Source of the DNA: Phytomonas francai
Taxonomy: Eukaryota; Euglenozoa; Kinetoplastea; Trypanosomatida; Trypanosomatidae
Length of the DNA: 64,000 nt
Assembly: GCA_001766655.1 (NCBI GenBank)
Contig: MJCC01000003.1
Location: 1,068,480-1,132,479, forward strand
Direction of reading: 5' to 3'
Shown: positions 46,393 through 56,605 of the stretch, one piece after another
Numbering within the stretch: the stretch's first letter is position 1
Layout of the letters: each line of letters begins with the position of its first letter
Translations under genes and position numbers: made by a program
The notes under the pieces: generated by a model
Seen by the model: the letters and a program-made list of their open reading frames with translations, nothing else
Databases searched by the model: none
Told to the model about the DNA's origin: nothing

Positions 46393-48783
46393 TTAAGGTA
46401 TAAATTTGTAAAGATTTTCAGACGCTTCTCGCAATACGTATTGTCTTTCGATTAGTTTATCAAGCACCATCTTAATATCATGTCGATTAATGTTAAAGTT
46501 AGCCAAAAGATTAGACACAGCCTCCTCAATCTTTCCAATAGAGAGAGGGCCATGCTCTTTCAAGGACTTTACAACGCAACCTTCAATAGCTATTCCTTTT
46601 TCTCTTTCTGAAGGTGCAACGCTTCGATCAGACTCGCTTTTATTTCTTTCTTGAACATTCTCGTGCTGAATGTCGGGAACTAGAAATATTTTCTTCCGGT
46701 TTGATCTGATGGCTTTGGTAACATAAACAGTTTTGGAGAGAGACGCGTAAGTAAATATATTCGCCTTTAAAAATTTGTCAAAATGCTTGCTAAATTCAAT
46801 GCGGCTCACGTCGAGTTTTTCTTCTAATTCTGTTAATTTCCAGGTTCTTTTTTCGTTGAACGCCATAGCTATCTGTAACTGGAGAGCAGAAAGAACTAGA
46901 CGGTGACTGTAATCTGTGGCATCATCCGTTCTCATACGAACAATACAAGTGGAGTAGTGTGGTAAAAAGGATAGACACTTCCCAGGAGAGATATCTTTTA
47001 CATAGGCCATGTGAAAATTTTCCAAAGCCTGATCCACATCTTTTATGAACAAACTGGTGTCCTGTTTGAAAGGTAACGCAAAGCCATCCCAAACAAATTT
47101 ATTTAGAACTATAGGTCGAAGATCAAATGGTACGTGGGTTGTTATTTTATAATCTGATCTGCGTATATAAACATCTTTCAACATAATCTGACAAGAGTGT
47201 ACAAAGTCAAAATTTCTCCCCTGTGAGAAAAGATCGCTAAGCATGCATTTCTCTTTCTGAAATGCGTCCTCATAACCTGCTTTCGTCTCGATCAGGTAAA
47301 TATTTTTTAATAAACGAGACTTAAGGAGCTTTATATACTTTGAGTGGAAAAACTCCTTTTTTTGAATCAGGCCATACATATCAGCAACCCAGTTGTCATT
47401 TACTTTTGAGTTATTGAACCAACTATCGGTTTCTCTGACTGCGTACACAGCTAGTGAATTGGCAATGCTCTCTGTAAGACTTTCATTCGACTGAATGTTT
47501 GATCCTTTGCACGAATCCAGAGCAATTTTAAGTCCATTAAGCATAGCGGCTAACAAAGGACTTTTTGCACCGAAAATATCTATAATCTTTTTCTTCTGTG
47601 CATAATATGTTTCCTTAATGAAGCCTAAATCTACTCCCGGCGTATCGTTTCCATGATCCTCTTGAATTAGCCTCATCATCAATTCGCCTGCCTTTTCCGA
47701 AACGTTTGATACAATGATATCCTCAACCCAGGAACTCGTTGGACCCGGACCAAGAAGTTCATAAAGGATGAACAGCCAAGACTTGCTTTTACTATCTTGA
47801 CTGTCATTTGCAAAGCAAGCTCTGACTAGGGGCCGTAAGTATTCCACTTCATCGTGCAAAAAGATCTCAGTGAAACGGTTTCGAACCTTTTCTAGGGATT
47901 GTTTGGACAAAGTGCACTTTACCAGAAATTCTTCCCTTTTTAAGGCACGGATATAGGTACGTATGTAATTCTCTGGTCCAAAGCGTTTGTAATTCGGTTT
48001 CTGTGTTGTATAAAAGTTGGTCATGTTGACCAAATAAGGATCCTCCAAAATCGAGAGGTAGAATTGCTGTCGACTGTCACTAAGCATCGATAGGTTTAAC
48101 GACAGCCGCTTTACATTTTCTATTGCGTCATAATCTACCTCATCACCATGACGCATTTTATTCACAGTGTTCATAGCACTAATCCTCAAACTTTCCCGAA
48201 CATCATCGGACAAAATATGCTCAGTCCAAATGTGTAGTGAGATGACCTCAGTAGGTAAAATGGTATGCTCATTCGGCAAGCCCACCTTTTGCCAGACCCA
48301 CTGTAAATATGTGAAAACACATTTTGTCATGTTTACTCCGGCCGAATATTTTTCGAATGAGTCAAGATAGGTGGAAATGGTATAGGACTCCATACTTAAG
48401 TTTTGTTTACTGTGAAGAACCTGTTTTTTTAGCAGCTCCCTAAATAAATAATAAACTACTAAAACTTGCGTGCATTCTTGATTGTCGCCAACAACCCGAG
48501 CAGTGTTCCCTCGCACTAGGGATGGGCAGTCCTGGCATGGATACGCTGTGAGTTTATAAACAAGTGCATGTGCCCTACAAAGATTAGCGTTCAACTCTCT
48601 ATATAAAACTGAAAGATCTTTTAAGGGATAATTCTCAAAAATAGAAAATGCCTGCATGCAAACCTCGTTTATAGTTCTCCAAAGGATTGGAAAACTAGTC
48701 CATGCTCCATCTTGAGCCGCTTGATTACTTGCAGGAAACACCTCAGGACTTACTTGAGAGTGTAAATTTGTAGATGATCGCAT
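46393..48783 (-). CDS. Cullin family protein, copy B
   Basis: 796 residues, ATG start, first gene of the minus-strand unit after the strand-switch region. The cullin-homology region is visible in RLVLSALQLQIAMAFNEKRTWKLTELEEKLDVS. The winged-helix end is EGCVVKSLKEHGPLSIGKIEEAV and then KMVLDKLIERQYVL, ending LYKFIP. The neddylated Lys position is kept (VKSLKEHG). Similarity to copy A is clear in the C-terminal third and weak elsewhere, so the two have probably taken different adaptors. Which human cullin is closest cannot be judged by eye. Confidence 0.83.
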   Translation of the reverse strand: MRSSTNLHSQVSPEVFPASNQAAQDGAWTSFPILWRTINEVCMQAFSIFENYPLKDLSVLYRELNANLCRAHALVYKLTAYPCQDCPSLVRGNTARVVGDNQECTQVLVVYYLFRELLKKQVLHSKQNLSMESYTISTYLDSFEKYSAGVNMTKCVFTYLQWVWQKVGLPNEHTILPTEVISLHIWTEHILSDDVRESLRISAMNTVNKMRHGDEVDYDAIENVKRLSLNLSMLSDSRQQFYLSILEDPYLVNMTNFYTTQKPNYKRFGPENYIRTYIRALKREEFLVKCTLSKQSLEKVRNRFTEIFLHDEVEYLRPLVRACFANDSQDSKSKSWLFILYELLGPGPTSSWVEDIIVSNVSEKAGELMMRLIQEDHGNDTPGVDLGFIKETYYAQKKKIIDIFGAKSPLLAAMLNGLKIALDSCKGSNIQSNESLTESIANSLAVYAVRETDSWFNNSKVNDNWVADMYGLIQKKEFFHSKYIKLLKSRLLKNIYLIETKAGYEDAFQKEKCMLSDLFSQGRNFDFVHSCQIMLKDVYIRRSDYKITTHVPFDLRPIVLNKFVWDGFALPFKQDTSLFIKDVDQALENFHMAYVKDISPGKCLSFLPHYSTCIVRMRTDDATDYSHRLVLSALQLQIAMAFNEKRTWKLTELEEKLDVSRIEFSKHFDKFLKANIFTYASLSKTVYVTKAIRSNRKKIFLVPDIQHENVQERNKSESDRSVAPSEREKGIAIEGCVVKSLKEHGPLSIGKIEEAVSNLLANFNINRHDIKMVLDKLIERQYVLREASENLYKFIP

Positions 48784-48823
48784 TTAATGCTTGAATAAAT
48801 GAGTTGAAAAATAAACTACATCT

Positions 48824-48835
<12 letters not shown>

Positions 48836-48860
<25 letters not shown>
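48836..48860. repeat. TA dinucleotide microsatellite
   Basis: About twelve TA units just upstream of the cullin B start codon. Confidence 0.85.
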
Positions 48861-50200
48861 GTGAAGGAAAAACATGGAAAAAAAAAGTAAAAATAAAATG
48901 TTTAATCATTAAAATTCCATCAGCTTTATGAAGTAAAACATTATTCATGCTAAGGAAAGGTCATATCGAACTATTTTGGAATATATAAAAATAAGTACTT
49001 AGTCTTCAGATTAAAATTTTGTCGCAAAGATGATAAACAAAATTCTATAGCATAGAAAAAAAATAAATGGTGTGCTAACCCTTTTATATATACGTTTATA
49101 AACCGTATGGAGTACCATTACTTTACTAAAACTCCGACTAGAGTTTTGTGAAAGCTGTGATGAAAAAAATGCGAATTCAATAACCAACCAAGAGAAAAAG
49201 AATGCATATTATTAAAATATACCTTCCTATATGAACTTATTTGCTGTACTTTAAAAGTGGACATTCATATGAATGTTGAAACTCGCATACATATTAATAA
49301 TTATATTTGACTATTTCAAGAGCTTTGCTTGCATATTCACATAGATATATCGGACCCAATTGGATCAAAGTATTTAGATTCAACTAAAATTTGTCATTTA
49401 ATCTTTCAAAATGCATTTTTAAAGGTTTAACAGTTACAGCTAGGTATTTCATCTCTTAATGCAAGTGAAGAGAAGGGGAAAAAAGATTTGCTCTTCTTTT
49501 AGCTATCATATGGAATGAAATTATTGAACATTTTTAAAAAGTTAAGTAAACAACAAAAAAGAATAATACAGTATGGTAGTAATAAATTCATGTAACCTGT
49601 TCAACTAATTAAAAAAAGAATTAGAATAAAGCAACAATTATTGGCATACTGCCAATTTCACAACAAGAGCAAAATACGATAGTGATTCTATATTTTATAA
49701 AATACGAATGATGATATACTTTAGCGGTTAAGTAACTTATAATAGAAAGGGTAAAAGAGTGAAGTCCCTCGTATCCCTTAAACCTCCCTTATAGGTTTCT
49801 ACAAATCCTAAAAGTTTGCTACCTCAAAAACTTAGTTCAAAAGCTTGAGTGTCGAAGTATTTTCAACAAGTATGAAACAGGGTGTTTTAATCCCATTGCA
49901 TATAAGATATATATATATAAAAGAATAAAGAAAACAACTCTAGACCAAACAACACGATTGAAATTTTAATAGAGCTACCAGATTGCAAGTTGTGGATGAG
50001 TCGATGATTGGGTGGAAAACCTTTACGACCTTCTCAACCACACTCGAGAAAAAACATCCCAACAAAATGATTAGAACATCAAAGACCGGCGAAGCTCTGT
50101 TTTCCATAGAAAGGCCGATATAAAATTCACACCTAATCACTAAATAAGGTTTCTCCCTTTTTCTTAGGAATTAGTGAATATCTTCTAATCCATCAGCCTG

Positions 50201-50674
50201 CATAAATATAAATCTCAGCGGCGCCCCCTCATAATGGATTCTAGGGGGGGGGGGGGGGGGGGGGGGGGCAGTAGGTTGAATGTTTATTTACGTAGGCAGG
50301 CCATTGGGGGGGCCCATCCCACAAAATGGGATGATAGAAAAGGCCTGCGGAACATGAGGGTAAAATTGCCCCGCGCCGCCCAGCGGGCCTGTTTTCAATG
50401 CAGGCTTCAGAGATTTTGCAATTTGTCAATTTAAAATGGGGCTACTGCGTGTAATCCTAATGGGATTCCCCAAAAGGGCACCCTCAACTACATAGTTTGA
50501 TATTCCTTCCTCGTTTTGGTTTAAATTAGCCCCCGACACATACTATTCAATTTTGTGGGATGCGCCCCCCTATGGCCTGCCTACGTGAATAAACATTCAA
50601 CCTACTGCCCCCCCCCCCCCCCCCTAGAATCCATTATAAGGGGGGGAGGGGGGGTGCTCAGATTTTAATTTATG
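50201..50674. repeat. 474-bp imperfect inverted repeat with poly-G/poly-C in its arms
   Basis: The left arm is about 50,201-50,327 and the right arm about 50,550-50,674; the second reads as the reverse complement of the first. The order outside-in is a shared AT segment (CATAAATATAAAT), CTCAGC/CTGAGC, a C-rich patch, ATAATGGATTCTA, a G run (25 G at 50,244-50,268; 17 C at 50,608-50,624), about 60 near-identical bases starting GCAGTAGGTTGAATG, then CATCCCACAAAAT. The ~222-base centre is unique and holds no good frame. No clear target-site duplication is visible. It could be a non-autonomous DNA-transposon remnant or a cruciform/G-quadruplex-forming control element. Confidence 0.85.
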
Positions 50675-50810
50675 AGTCTCGAGCATTGCATTTGGGGTTT
50701 GTCAGTAGTTGTGATAAGTGGATTGGTCTCTCTTTTCGTGTGTGTTTGTTACACTTTACTTCATTTTTTTTTTTCAAGATTTGAGTCGATTTTACATAAA
50801 ATTAGGATCC

Positions 50811-51824
50811 ATGTCCATTCAACTCTTTCTTATTTGTTTCCTATTGTATACCTTCCTTGCAAACTGTTATGTGCGCTTTATATGTTCCGTTTCAAAATGG
50901 AGAGTGTGGCTGAAGAAAAGGTTTCCGTATCATCTCGATATAATAGCGCATCGAGGGGGTTCTCTTATTGCACCAGAAAATACATTATATGCATTTGAGA
51001 AAGCATTGAATAGTGGGTCCAACATTCTAGAACTAGATGTGTGGATGTCTCTCGATAAGAAAATAGTTGTTTCGCATGATGATAACCTGAGTCGCACTTG
51101 TGGAGAAAAGTATCATAATGTAAATGTGTCCAGTCTCGTTGTGGGAGACTTTCCTGATCGGAAATTGCCCCAATGTGCGAGGATTATTCCGTTGCACTTC
51201 AAAAATGGGGATATTGAGGCCTACAAAGCATCGAACGATGTGCCCATAGATGAGAGAACTCGGGTATGCTTACTAAGTGAAGTTTTTGAGAGATTTCCCG
51301 CGGTAACCACCCACATTGATATAAAGGCCCCGAGCGCTGAAGCTGTCTATCTTGTTCTTGATATGATTCGAAAATATCACCGAGAAGGTTTTACAATTGT
51401 TGGAAGTTCTGTAACAAAAAATAAAGATTACATACAAAAGTATTTCACAGAAAATGCTGCGATTCGACCAAATTTTCGTATTTTTGCGAACACAAGAGAC
51501 GTTATAACTGTTTATCTTTATTATTACTTAGGACTTTTGCCTTTCTATGAACCACTTTTTGATGTTTTCTCGATTCCCGTATATACACTCTCTATGCGTG
51601 AGGATGCGAGAATGGTATATGGCTATCTAGTTTCATTAGTGCTGCCTTTTTTCTTTACTTCACCAACCTTATGGAAATACCTCCAATACCGGGGTATTGC
51701 AGTTTTGGGATGGGTTATTAATGGTGAGTCAAATCTTGCTGATGCCGCTCGTTGGCCTCTAAATGGTATCATGACTGATGATCCGATGTGTTTATTCAAT
51801 TTATTAAAAGCCAAAAAGATATAA
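50811..51824 (+). CDS. Glycerophosphodiester phosphodiesterase (GDPD) family, membrane-anchored
   Basis: 337 residues from the ATG at 50,811; the frame extends to a GTG at 50,718, but a T-rich tract followed by AG lies between them. GDPD enzymes hydrolyse glycerophosphodiesters or lysophospholipids to glycerol-3-phosphate-type products. The catalytic signature is intact: IAHRGGSLIAPENTLYAFE, then NILELDVWMSLD, then VVSHDDNLSRTCG. The N-terminus has a hydrophobic anchor (MSIQLFLICFLLYTFLANCY), and another hydrophobic segment lies at about 270-290 (MVYGYLVSLVLPFFF). Architecture resembles the mammalian GDPD1/GDPD3 (GDE4/7) lysophospholipase D type more than the bacterial secreted type. It is the first gene of the plus-strand unit. 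Confidence 0.9.
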   Translation: MSIQLFLICFLLYTFLANCYVRFICSVSKWRVWLKKRFPYHLDIIAHRGGSLIAPENTLYAFEKALNSGSNILELDVWMSLDKKIVVSHDDNLSRTCGEKYHNVNVSSLVVGDFPDRKLPQCARIIPLHFKNGDIEAYKASNDVPIDERTRVCLLSEVFERFPAVTTHIDIKAPSAEAVYLVLDMIRKYHREGFTIVGSSVTKNKDYIQKYFTENAAIRPNFRIFANTRDVITVYLYYYLGLLPFYEPLFDVFSIPVYTLSMREDARMVYGYLVSLVLPFFFTSPTLWKYLQYRGIAVLGWVINGESNLADAARWPLNGIMTDDPMCLFNLLKAKKI

Positions 51825-52537
51825 TCTTTTCATTTTATCTAGATTCTTACTAATTATATGTCAACCAAACACTACTCACTTTCCACTTTGTCTACGTTGT
51901 GACTGTACATTTTAGTATGCTCTTTGTATATTTTTTCATCAATTAATTCTATTGACATTATGTTCAAAAATTATAGGGCCGCAAAGGCCTTTGCATAGTT
52001 GTACTAGAATCTAAAATATCTGATCTTTCGTTTTTTGTTGAAAATTAATTTTCCATTTTCGATGCACGGATGAGATCTTAAACTTTTGTTGTGTTTTCAG
52101 CAGGATGTCTTCCTTTTGGAATTTCTATCTTTTTGCTGGCAGGTAGGAGTGTGATAACTGTCTAAATAATATTTTATGCATACTGATTTCAAGGCCATCT
52201 GAATGGAAGACTTTTTCCCTTTAATGTGCTGCCACTTTTTTTTTTTTAAGCTCTCTTTGAGTTTCTGTGTGAAGGATGACTGCGCCATATATGCTCTTTT
52301 GATAGTTATCAGCAGATAATCTCTCTTTTTTTTTTAATGTACCTTTTGCTTGCAGTTCTTCAACTTTACTTTCAGTTCTCTGAATAGGGAAGCTTTTTAG
52401 ATAAAGAAGCCATCGATGCTCTTACACGACTCATCGATTTGACTGAACTGAGTTATCGCCTAATTTTATTTACAGTTAGCCTTTTTACTAATTAAGATTC
52501 GTCTTTTATACATCAACAACTTTTCCTTTTCGGGAAA
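51825..52537. other. Intergenic region between GDPD and CEP76
   Basis: About 710 bases, T-rich. Several T/C tracts followed by AG (for example 52,320-52,375) are suitable for trans-splicing of CEP76. No gene seen. Confidence 0.65.
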
Positions 52538-54418
52538 ATGAATGAGGATGATATTTCGCAGGAAAAACTACAGGGCATCAGGTCTACAATCCATCAATTT
52601 CTGTCTCGTTCTAACGTCTATTCCTGCATTCGAGACATAGTCGATTCATATGTTGCGGAATCTGAGGGAAAAGAAATTAACCCCAATGATGCTAATGAGT
52701 TGATGCAAGTTATAAAAGAAAAAGGTGTTCTTCAGCAGCTATTGAAACAACTACAAAGTGAAATATCTTTGAAAAATCAATCCAAAACGGTTGAGGTATT
52801 GCAAAATATCGCTTCCGATGAGTATTTTCTCCACGTTCGTCTGAGCGGAGGGAAGGCTTTCCTCGACAACTTAAACATACCACGCCTATCCTTAGAGAGG
52901 TACTTCATGTTTGTAGGCTTGCAGTTCGGTGATCAACGATTTCGCTCTTTACCAAAGGAGTGCGGCAGCAACCCTGACTTCAGCGATGATTTCCTTATTG
53001 TTCTTGATGCATCTCGTTTAGGGTTTCCACCGGAGGATCTGATAGAGATTTCTACACCGTTTCATATTGCTGTGTTTCGTCAGGACACTTCCCTTGGTGT
53101 TGCAGAGCTTATTGGTGAGAATATCATTGACTGGAGAAAAGTTTTAAAAACCGGATATCTTACCTTAACAGTTGAGTTATGTGGCCGCAACTCAGGTATA
53201 CCAGCTGGAATTTTGCACATGCAACTTGAGTTGGTTTCCAAAAAAAAAGTTTCATACAATGAGAATGATATAGCATCAAGGCTTGATAGACAACGAGAGG
53301 CTATCACTGCAGCGGATCGTGAGTTTCTTGTTTATGCCCGTCGATGGTGGTCTGAGTACACGCAGAACAGGGAAATGAAAAAACGGAAAGTGAAGCTCTT
53401 TTCTAACACGATGAGCGGCCGAATGGTCCCACTGACGCAATTTGTTACACCAATTCAGTCAGTATACGGTCTTACTTCTCCTTTCACCGCACTTCGTTTT
53501 GTATCGCTGTTCAAAGTCATTGGGGAAGCTGAGGAGTCTTCCTTCTTCCCCAAAGAGGCCAATGACGCAGAAATGTGGCTCTCGCCTTTTGTTTTCCTCT
53601 CTCAAAAACAGGGTCGTCCTTGTAATCATGCAAGTTTGTTGTGCTCCCTCCTACTTGGATTCGGTATAGACGCCTACTGCGCAATTGGTTGTGGGCCGAA
53701 AAATGAAACCTCAACATTTGTGCTCTCTAGATCTAAAACATCCAGTGGTGCTTTTGATGTAACGGTTTGGCAACCTATTACTGGGGAACGAGGAAGCGTT
53801 TACGGCAATCACCCTTTTTTGACTGTGGATTGCGTTTTCAATCACAGGTGTTTCTTTGGTAACTGCCAGCCCACTAATAGCATGCAAAACATCTTTTTCG
53901 ATTTCGATAATGAGGAATACTGGAAACCGATCAATCCACTGAAACTCAGACTCGTACCCAAGTTTCCTAGTCCCCCTCTCCTCTATATACCGGCGGAGTG
54001 CCACGAGATCGAGAAAGTACTTGAAAAAAAGCTGCGTTTCCTGTTGAAGCACGAGCGAGATTCGATTGGGCAAGCTACATATTTTAACGATAATTTATCT
54101 TATTCACTTGCACAGGCCCTTGACAATTATGAGAGTCAATGCGTTACGCAAAAAGATCAGGACTTTTCAATGTTTGAACAGTGTATCAAAGGAATACTTG
54201 GGCCAGGCAAGACATTTAAAGCATTGCCCCTTAATCTTTCACATGAATCTGATACCCAAATAATTAGTGTTCTGAAGGCAAGTGATGCTGGTAAAGAAAT
54301 TATTGAGACAGTTGCTGAGGACGCCAGATTTGCACTTCGTGTGAGAGTTTTTCCGTATCCTGAGGGTGTTAAATCTGTTTGGGCAATGTTTTCAGTCGAG
54401 TACAGGTTGTTGGAATAG
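52538..54418 (+). CDS. CEP76: Centrosomal/basal-body protein CEP76
   Basis: 626 residues against about 659 in human, ATG start. Similarity to CEP76 runs end to end: an N-terminal helical segment (LQGIRSTIHQFLSRSNVYSCIRD region), LSGGKAFLDNL, the C2-like domain (about 95-235, FRSLPKECGSNPDFSDDFL), DREFLVYARRWWSEY, then the inactive transglutaminase/peptidase-like domain (NHASLLCSLLLGFGIDAYC, VFNHRCFFGNCQPTNS), and ARFALRVRVFPYPEG near the end. In animals CEP76 restrains centriole reduplication. In a flagellate it is expected at the basal body or transition zone. Confidence 0.94.
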   Translation: MNEDDISQEKLQGIRSTIHQFLSRSNVYSCIRDIVDSYVAESEGKEINPNDANELMQVIKEKGVLQQLLKQLQSEISLKNQSKTVEVLQNIASDEYFLHVRLSGGKAFLDNLNIPRLSLERYFMFVGLQFGDQRFRSLPKECGSNPDFSDDFLIVLDASRLGFPPEDLIEISTPFHIAVFRQDTSLGVAELIGENIIDWRKVLKTGYLTLTVELCGRNSGIPAGILHMQLELVSKKKVSYNENDIASRLDRQREAITAADREFLVYARRWWSEYTQNREMKKRKVKLFSNTMSGRMVPLTQFVTPIQSVYGLTSPFTALRFVSLFKVIGEAEESSFFPKEANDAEMWLSPFVFLSQKQGRPCNHASLLCSLLLGFGIDAYCAIGCGPKNETSTFVLSRSKTSSGAFDVTVWQPITGERGSVYGNHPFLTVDCVFNHRCFFGNCQPTNSMQNIFFDFDNEEYWKPINPLKLRLVPKFPSPPLLYIPAECHEIEKVLEKKLRFLLKHERDSIGQATYFNDNLSYSLAQALDNYESQCVTQKDQDFSMFEQCIKGILGPGKTFKALPLNLSHESDTQIISVLKASDAGKEIIETVAEDARFALRVRVFPYPEGVKSVWAMFSVEYRLLE

Positions 54419-54683
54419 TTAAATAGAACGATAGATACCATTTTAGATCGAAAAAAATACCGAATGGCTTTGCATGAATTTTACATCCTACGTACATGCG
54501 CACTTTTGTATGTCATCTTTATTACCATGCAGTGATTTTTTATTTTTTCTTTTAAATTAACTACATAGAAAGGTGCATATCAAAGTGATCAATTATACAA
54601 ATTTGCAAGTGTATAATTTTAATTTATATACTTGCTATTTAAAGGATAACAATAATCATATCCTTCCTTATATATAAGCACTC

Positions 54684-56213
54684 ATGCGCCGATTAACTTT
54701 CTTTGCTTCCAACTGGTGTTTTAAACAATCGACTCAATATGCTAGTCGAATCCAATTTTTACCTGTGTGTAAAGGCTATTCCACAAGAATCTTGTATAAT
54801 GCCGTACCTCTAAATGTCTCTAATACACAGACACATGAAGGCAAGTCTGCGCCGTTGTACCCAAAAGAACACGGGTCTGATGAAATAACTGTGCAAGATT
54901 TGAAGGGCCAGGCGGTGGAAATTACGCCGCTTAATTCTTTTAGCGAATTAGCGAATCTTCCGGAATGGCTTCGTGAGTCGCTACAAGAGATGAATTTCCC
55001 CTCCACCACAAGTATTCAAAAATATGCGATTCCTGCTCTTGAGAATGGGTGTGATATGGTTGGGCTAGCGCCGACTGGATCCGGTAAAACGGTTGCCTTT
55101 GCGGTGCCTGCGTTAAAAAGAATGCGACGCAACACTCCCAGGTTGCCATCCGTTCTCGTGCTGGCACCAACACGGGAGCTCGTGCAACAAACCACCCAAG
55201 TGTTTCGAAGGCTTGCGCATAAAGAAATGCATATTTGTGAGGCGTATGGGGGTACTCCTCGAGAAATCCAGTACCGAAACTTACAAAGAGGGTGCGATAT
55301 CCTCATTGCATGTCCAGGGAGGCTGACAGACTTTTTGAAATCCGATAGTATTTCGTTAGAAAAGATTTCCTTTCTGGTTTTTGATGAGGCGGACAGGCTA
55401 TTGGATATGGGATTTCAGCCCCAGCTCGATGAGATCCTGAGTTATTTAGGCAAAGAGCAAAAAATTCAAAAGGTTATGTGGTCCGCCACTTGGCCGGAAT
55501 CCGTTCAGAGCTTAGTGCACCAATATCTTTCCAATAACCGTATTTTAATTCGCGCTGGAACTTCAGGGACGGGGTTACAAGTCAACAAAAGTATCAATCA
55601 GACTATCCTCTTCGCCGAGGGTCCGCATGAGCGTATCAAAATCCTTGTTGAGCTCATTAATTCCAGAAAGATCGATGAGGATACTGCGAAGGTTATCATT
55701 TTTGTCGAGCGACAGTCGGACACGGAGAACACCGCACGCGCGTTGAGCCGGGCTCTCGATATTGATCCCAGGTACATTGGAGTGATCCATGGTGGCCTCT
55801 CCCAAAAATACCGCGACGACGTTCTAAATCGTTTTAAAACCAACCGCATTCGCCTTTTGGTCGCCACTGACGTTGCCTCAAGGGGCCTTGATATCCCTGA
55901 CGTGACCTGTGTTGTGAACTTCCAGATTCCGAAGAATATCGATAGCTATTGCCATCGTATTGGTCGAACAGGCAGAGCGGGGCGTTCGGGCGACGCGTAT
56001 ACGTTTGTCGGCCGAGAGGATGGCGCCATTTCTGGGGAGCTGATTGATTTTCTAAAGCGGTGCAATATAGCGGTCCCTCCGCAGCTTGTGGAGCTTTCTG
56101 AATCGCACCAGGATAGTTTCTCGGCCCGTAGGCGGAGATCATTCAAGCAGCAGCGCGGGCGCGGTTTTCAAAACCAACCCTACACACATCGTAGTGAACC
56201 CAGTGGGTGGTGA
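54684..56213 (+). CDS. DEAD-box RNA helicase, probably mitochondrial
   Basis: 509 residues, ATG start. All helicase motifs are present: Q motif around SIQKYAIPALENG, motif I APTGSGKT, Ia PTRELVQQ, GG (YGGTP), II VFDEADRLLDMGF, III SAT, IV VIIFVERQSDTE, V ATDVASRGLDIPDV, VI HRIGRTGRAG. The N-terminus (MRRLTFFASNWCFKQSTQYASR) is basic, hydroxylated and lacks acidic residues, so mitochondrial import is likely. The C-terminus is Arg/Gln-rich (RRRRSFKQQRGRGFQ), suited to RNA binding. In trypanosomes a mitochondrial DEAD-box helicase (REH1/mHel61) takes part in RNA editing; this could be its counterpart, but a DBP2-type housekeeping helicase is equally possible. Confidence 0.9.
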   Translation: MRRLTFFASNWCFKQSTQYASRIQFLPVCKGYSTRILYNAVPLNVSNTQTHEGKSAPLYPKEHGSDEITVQDLKGQAVEITPLNSFSELANLPEWLRESLQEMNFPSTTSIQKYAIPALENGCDMVGLAPTGSGKTVAFAVPALKRMRRNTPRLPSVLVLAPTRELVQQTTQVFRRLAHKEMHICEAYGGTPREIQYRNLQRGCDILIACPGRLTDFLKSDSISLEKISFLVFDEADRLLDMGFQPQLDEILSYLGKEQKIQKVMWSATWPESVQSLVHQYLSNNRILIRAGTSGTGLQVNKSINQTILFAEGPHERIKILVELINSRKIDEDTAKVIIFVERQSDTENTARALSRALDIDPRYIGVIHGGLSQKYRDDVLNRFKTNRIRLLVATDVASRGLDIPDVTCVVNFQIPKNIDSYCHRIGRTGRAGRSGDAYTFVGREDGAISGELIDFLKRCNIAVPPQLVELSESHQDSFSARRRRSFKQQRGRGFQNQPYTHRSEPSGW

Positions 56214-56605
56214 GGTGTGTTTGGGTTAGGCGAAGTAGGACGCGCCAGAACGAGGTCAAGGTATCCTTTTTTCCCTTTTGCGTCATTGAGGATTTTCACA
56301 GCATTAAGTCTTTTTTTTTGTGTGTGTGTGTGAGTGAGAGGTGGGGTGCCTTTGGGTATAAGGTCCCACGTGTGTCAGTAGTAATTTACCTCGTTTTTCT
56401 ATATCTAATACGACTCGGCGTTTGAATGTGTGTTGGCCCCGCGGGCGCCCAACGAGCGTGCGAATGGGGGGTATGCCTCCTGCGAGGCGCACCGGCGATG
56501 CGTTCCCCACGATCCCTCTCTCTCTTCAGTCTCCCCCTGTGGTTTTGTCTATCCCCACACGACAGCTTCTTTTATACCCCCCCCCTCCCTCCCCAAACCC
56601 CTTTT
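56214..56605. other. Intergenic region between DEAD-box helicase and Sua5
   Basis: About 390 bases. A TG repeat near 56,319-56,334 and a long pyrimidine stretch (56,510-56,605) containing AG at about 56,570 form the expected acceptor for the Sua5 mRNA. Confidence 0.65.

Larger units (their letters stand above)
48784..50810. promoter_or_regulatory. Divergent strand-switch region (probable transcription start domain for both arrays)
   Basis: All genes to the left are on the minus strand and all to the right on the plus strand. In kinetoplastids RNA polymerase II starts in such divergent strand-switch regions and runs outward. The region is AT-rich, with a TA repeat at 48,836-48,860. Close to the right-hand unit it holds a 474-bp inverted repeat with G and C homopolymers. 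No TATA-type promoter would be expected. A 66-codon frame at 49,940-50,140 shows no features of a gene. Confidence 0.8.

Noticed and set aside
50234..50434. 66-codon plus-strand and 62-codon minus-strand frames within the inverted repeat
   Set aside because: They translate the poly-G/poly-C tract (poly-Gly or poly-Pro) and overlap the repeat arm; no transposase-like motif.
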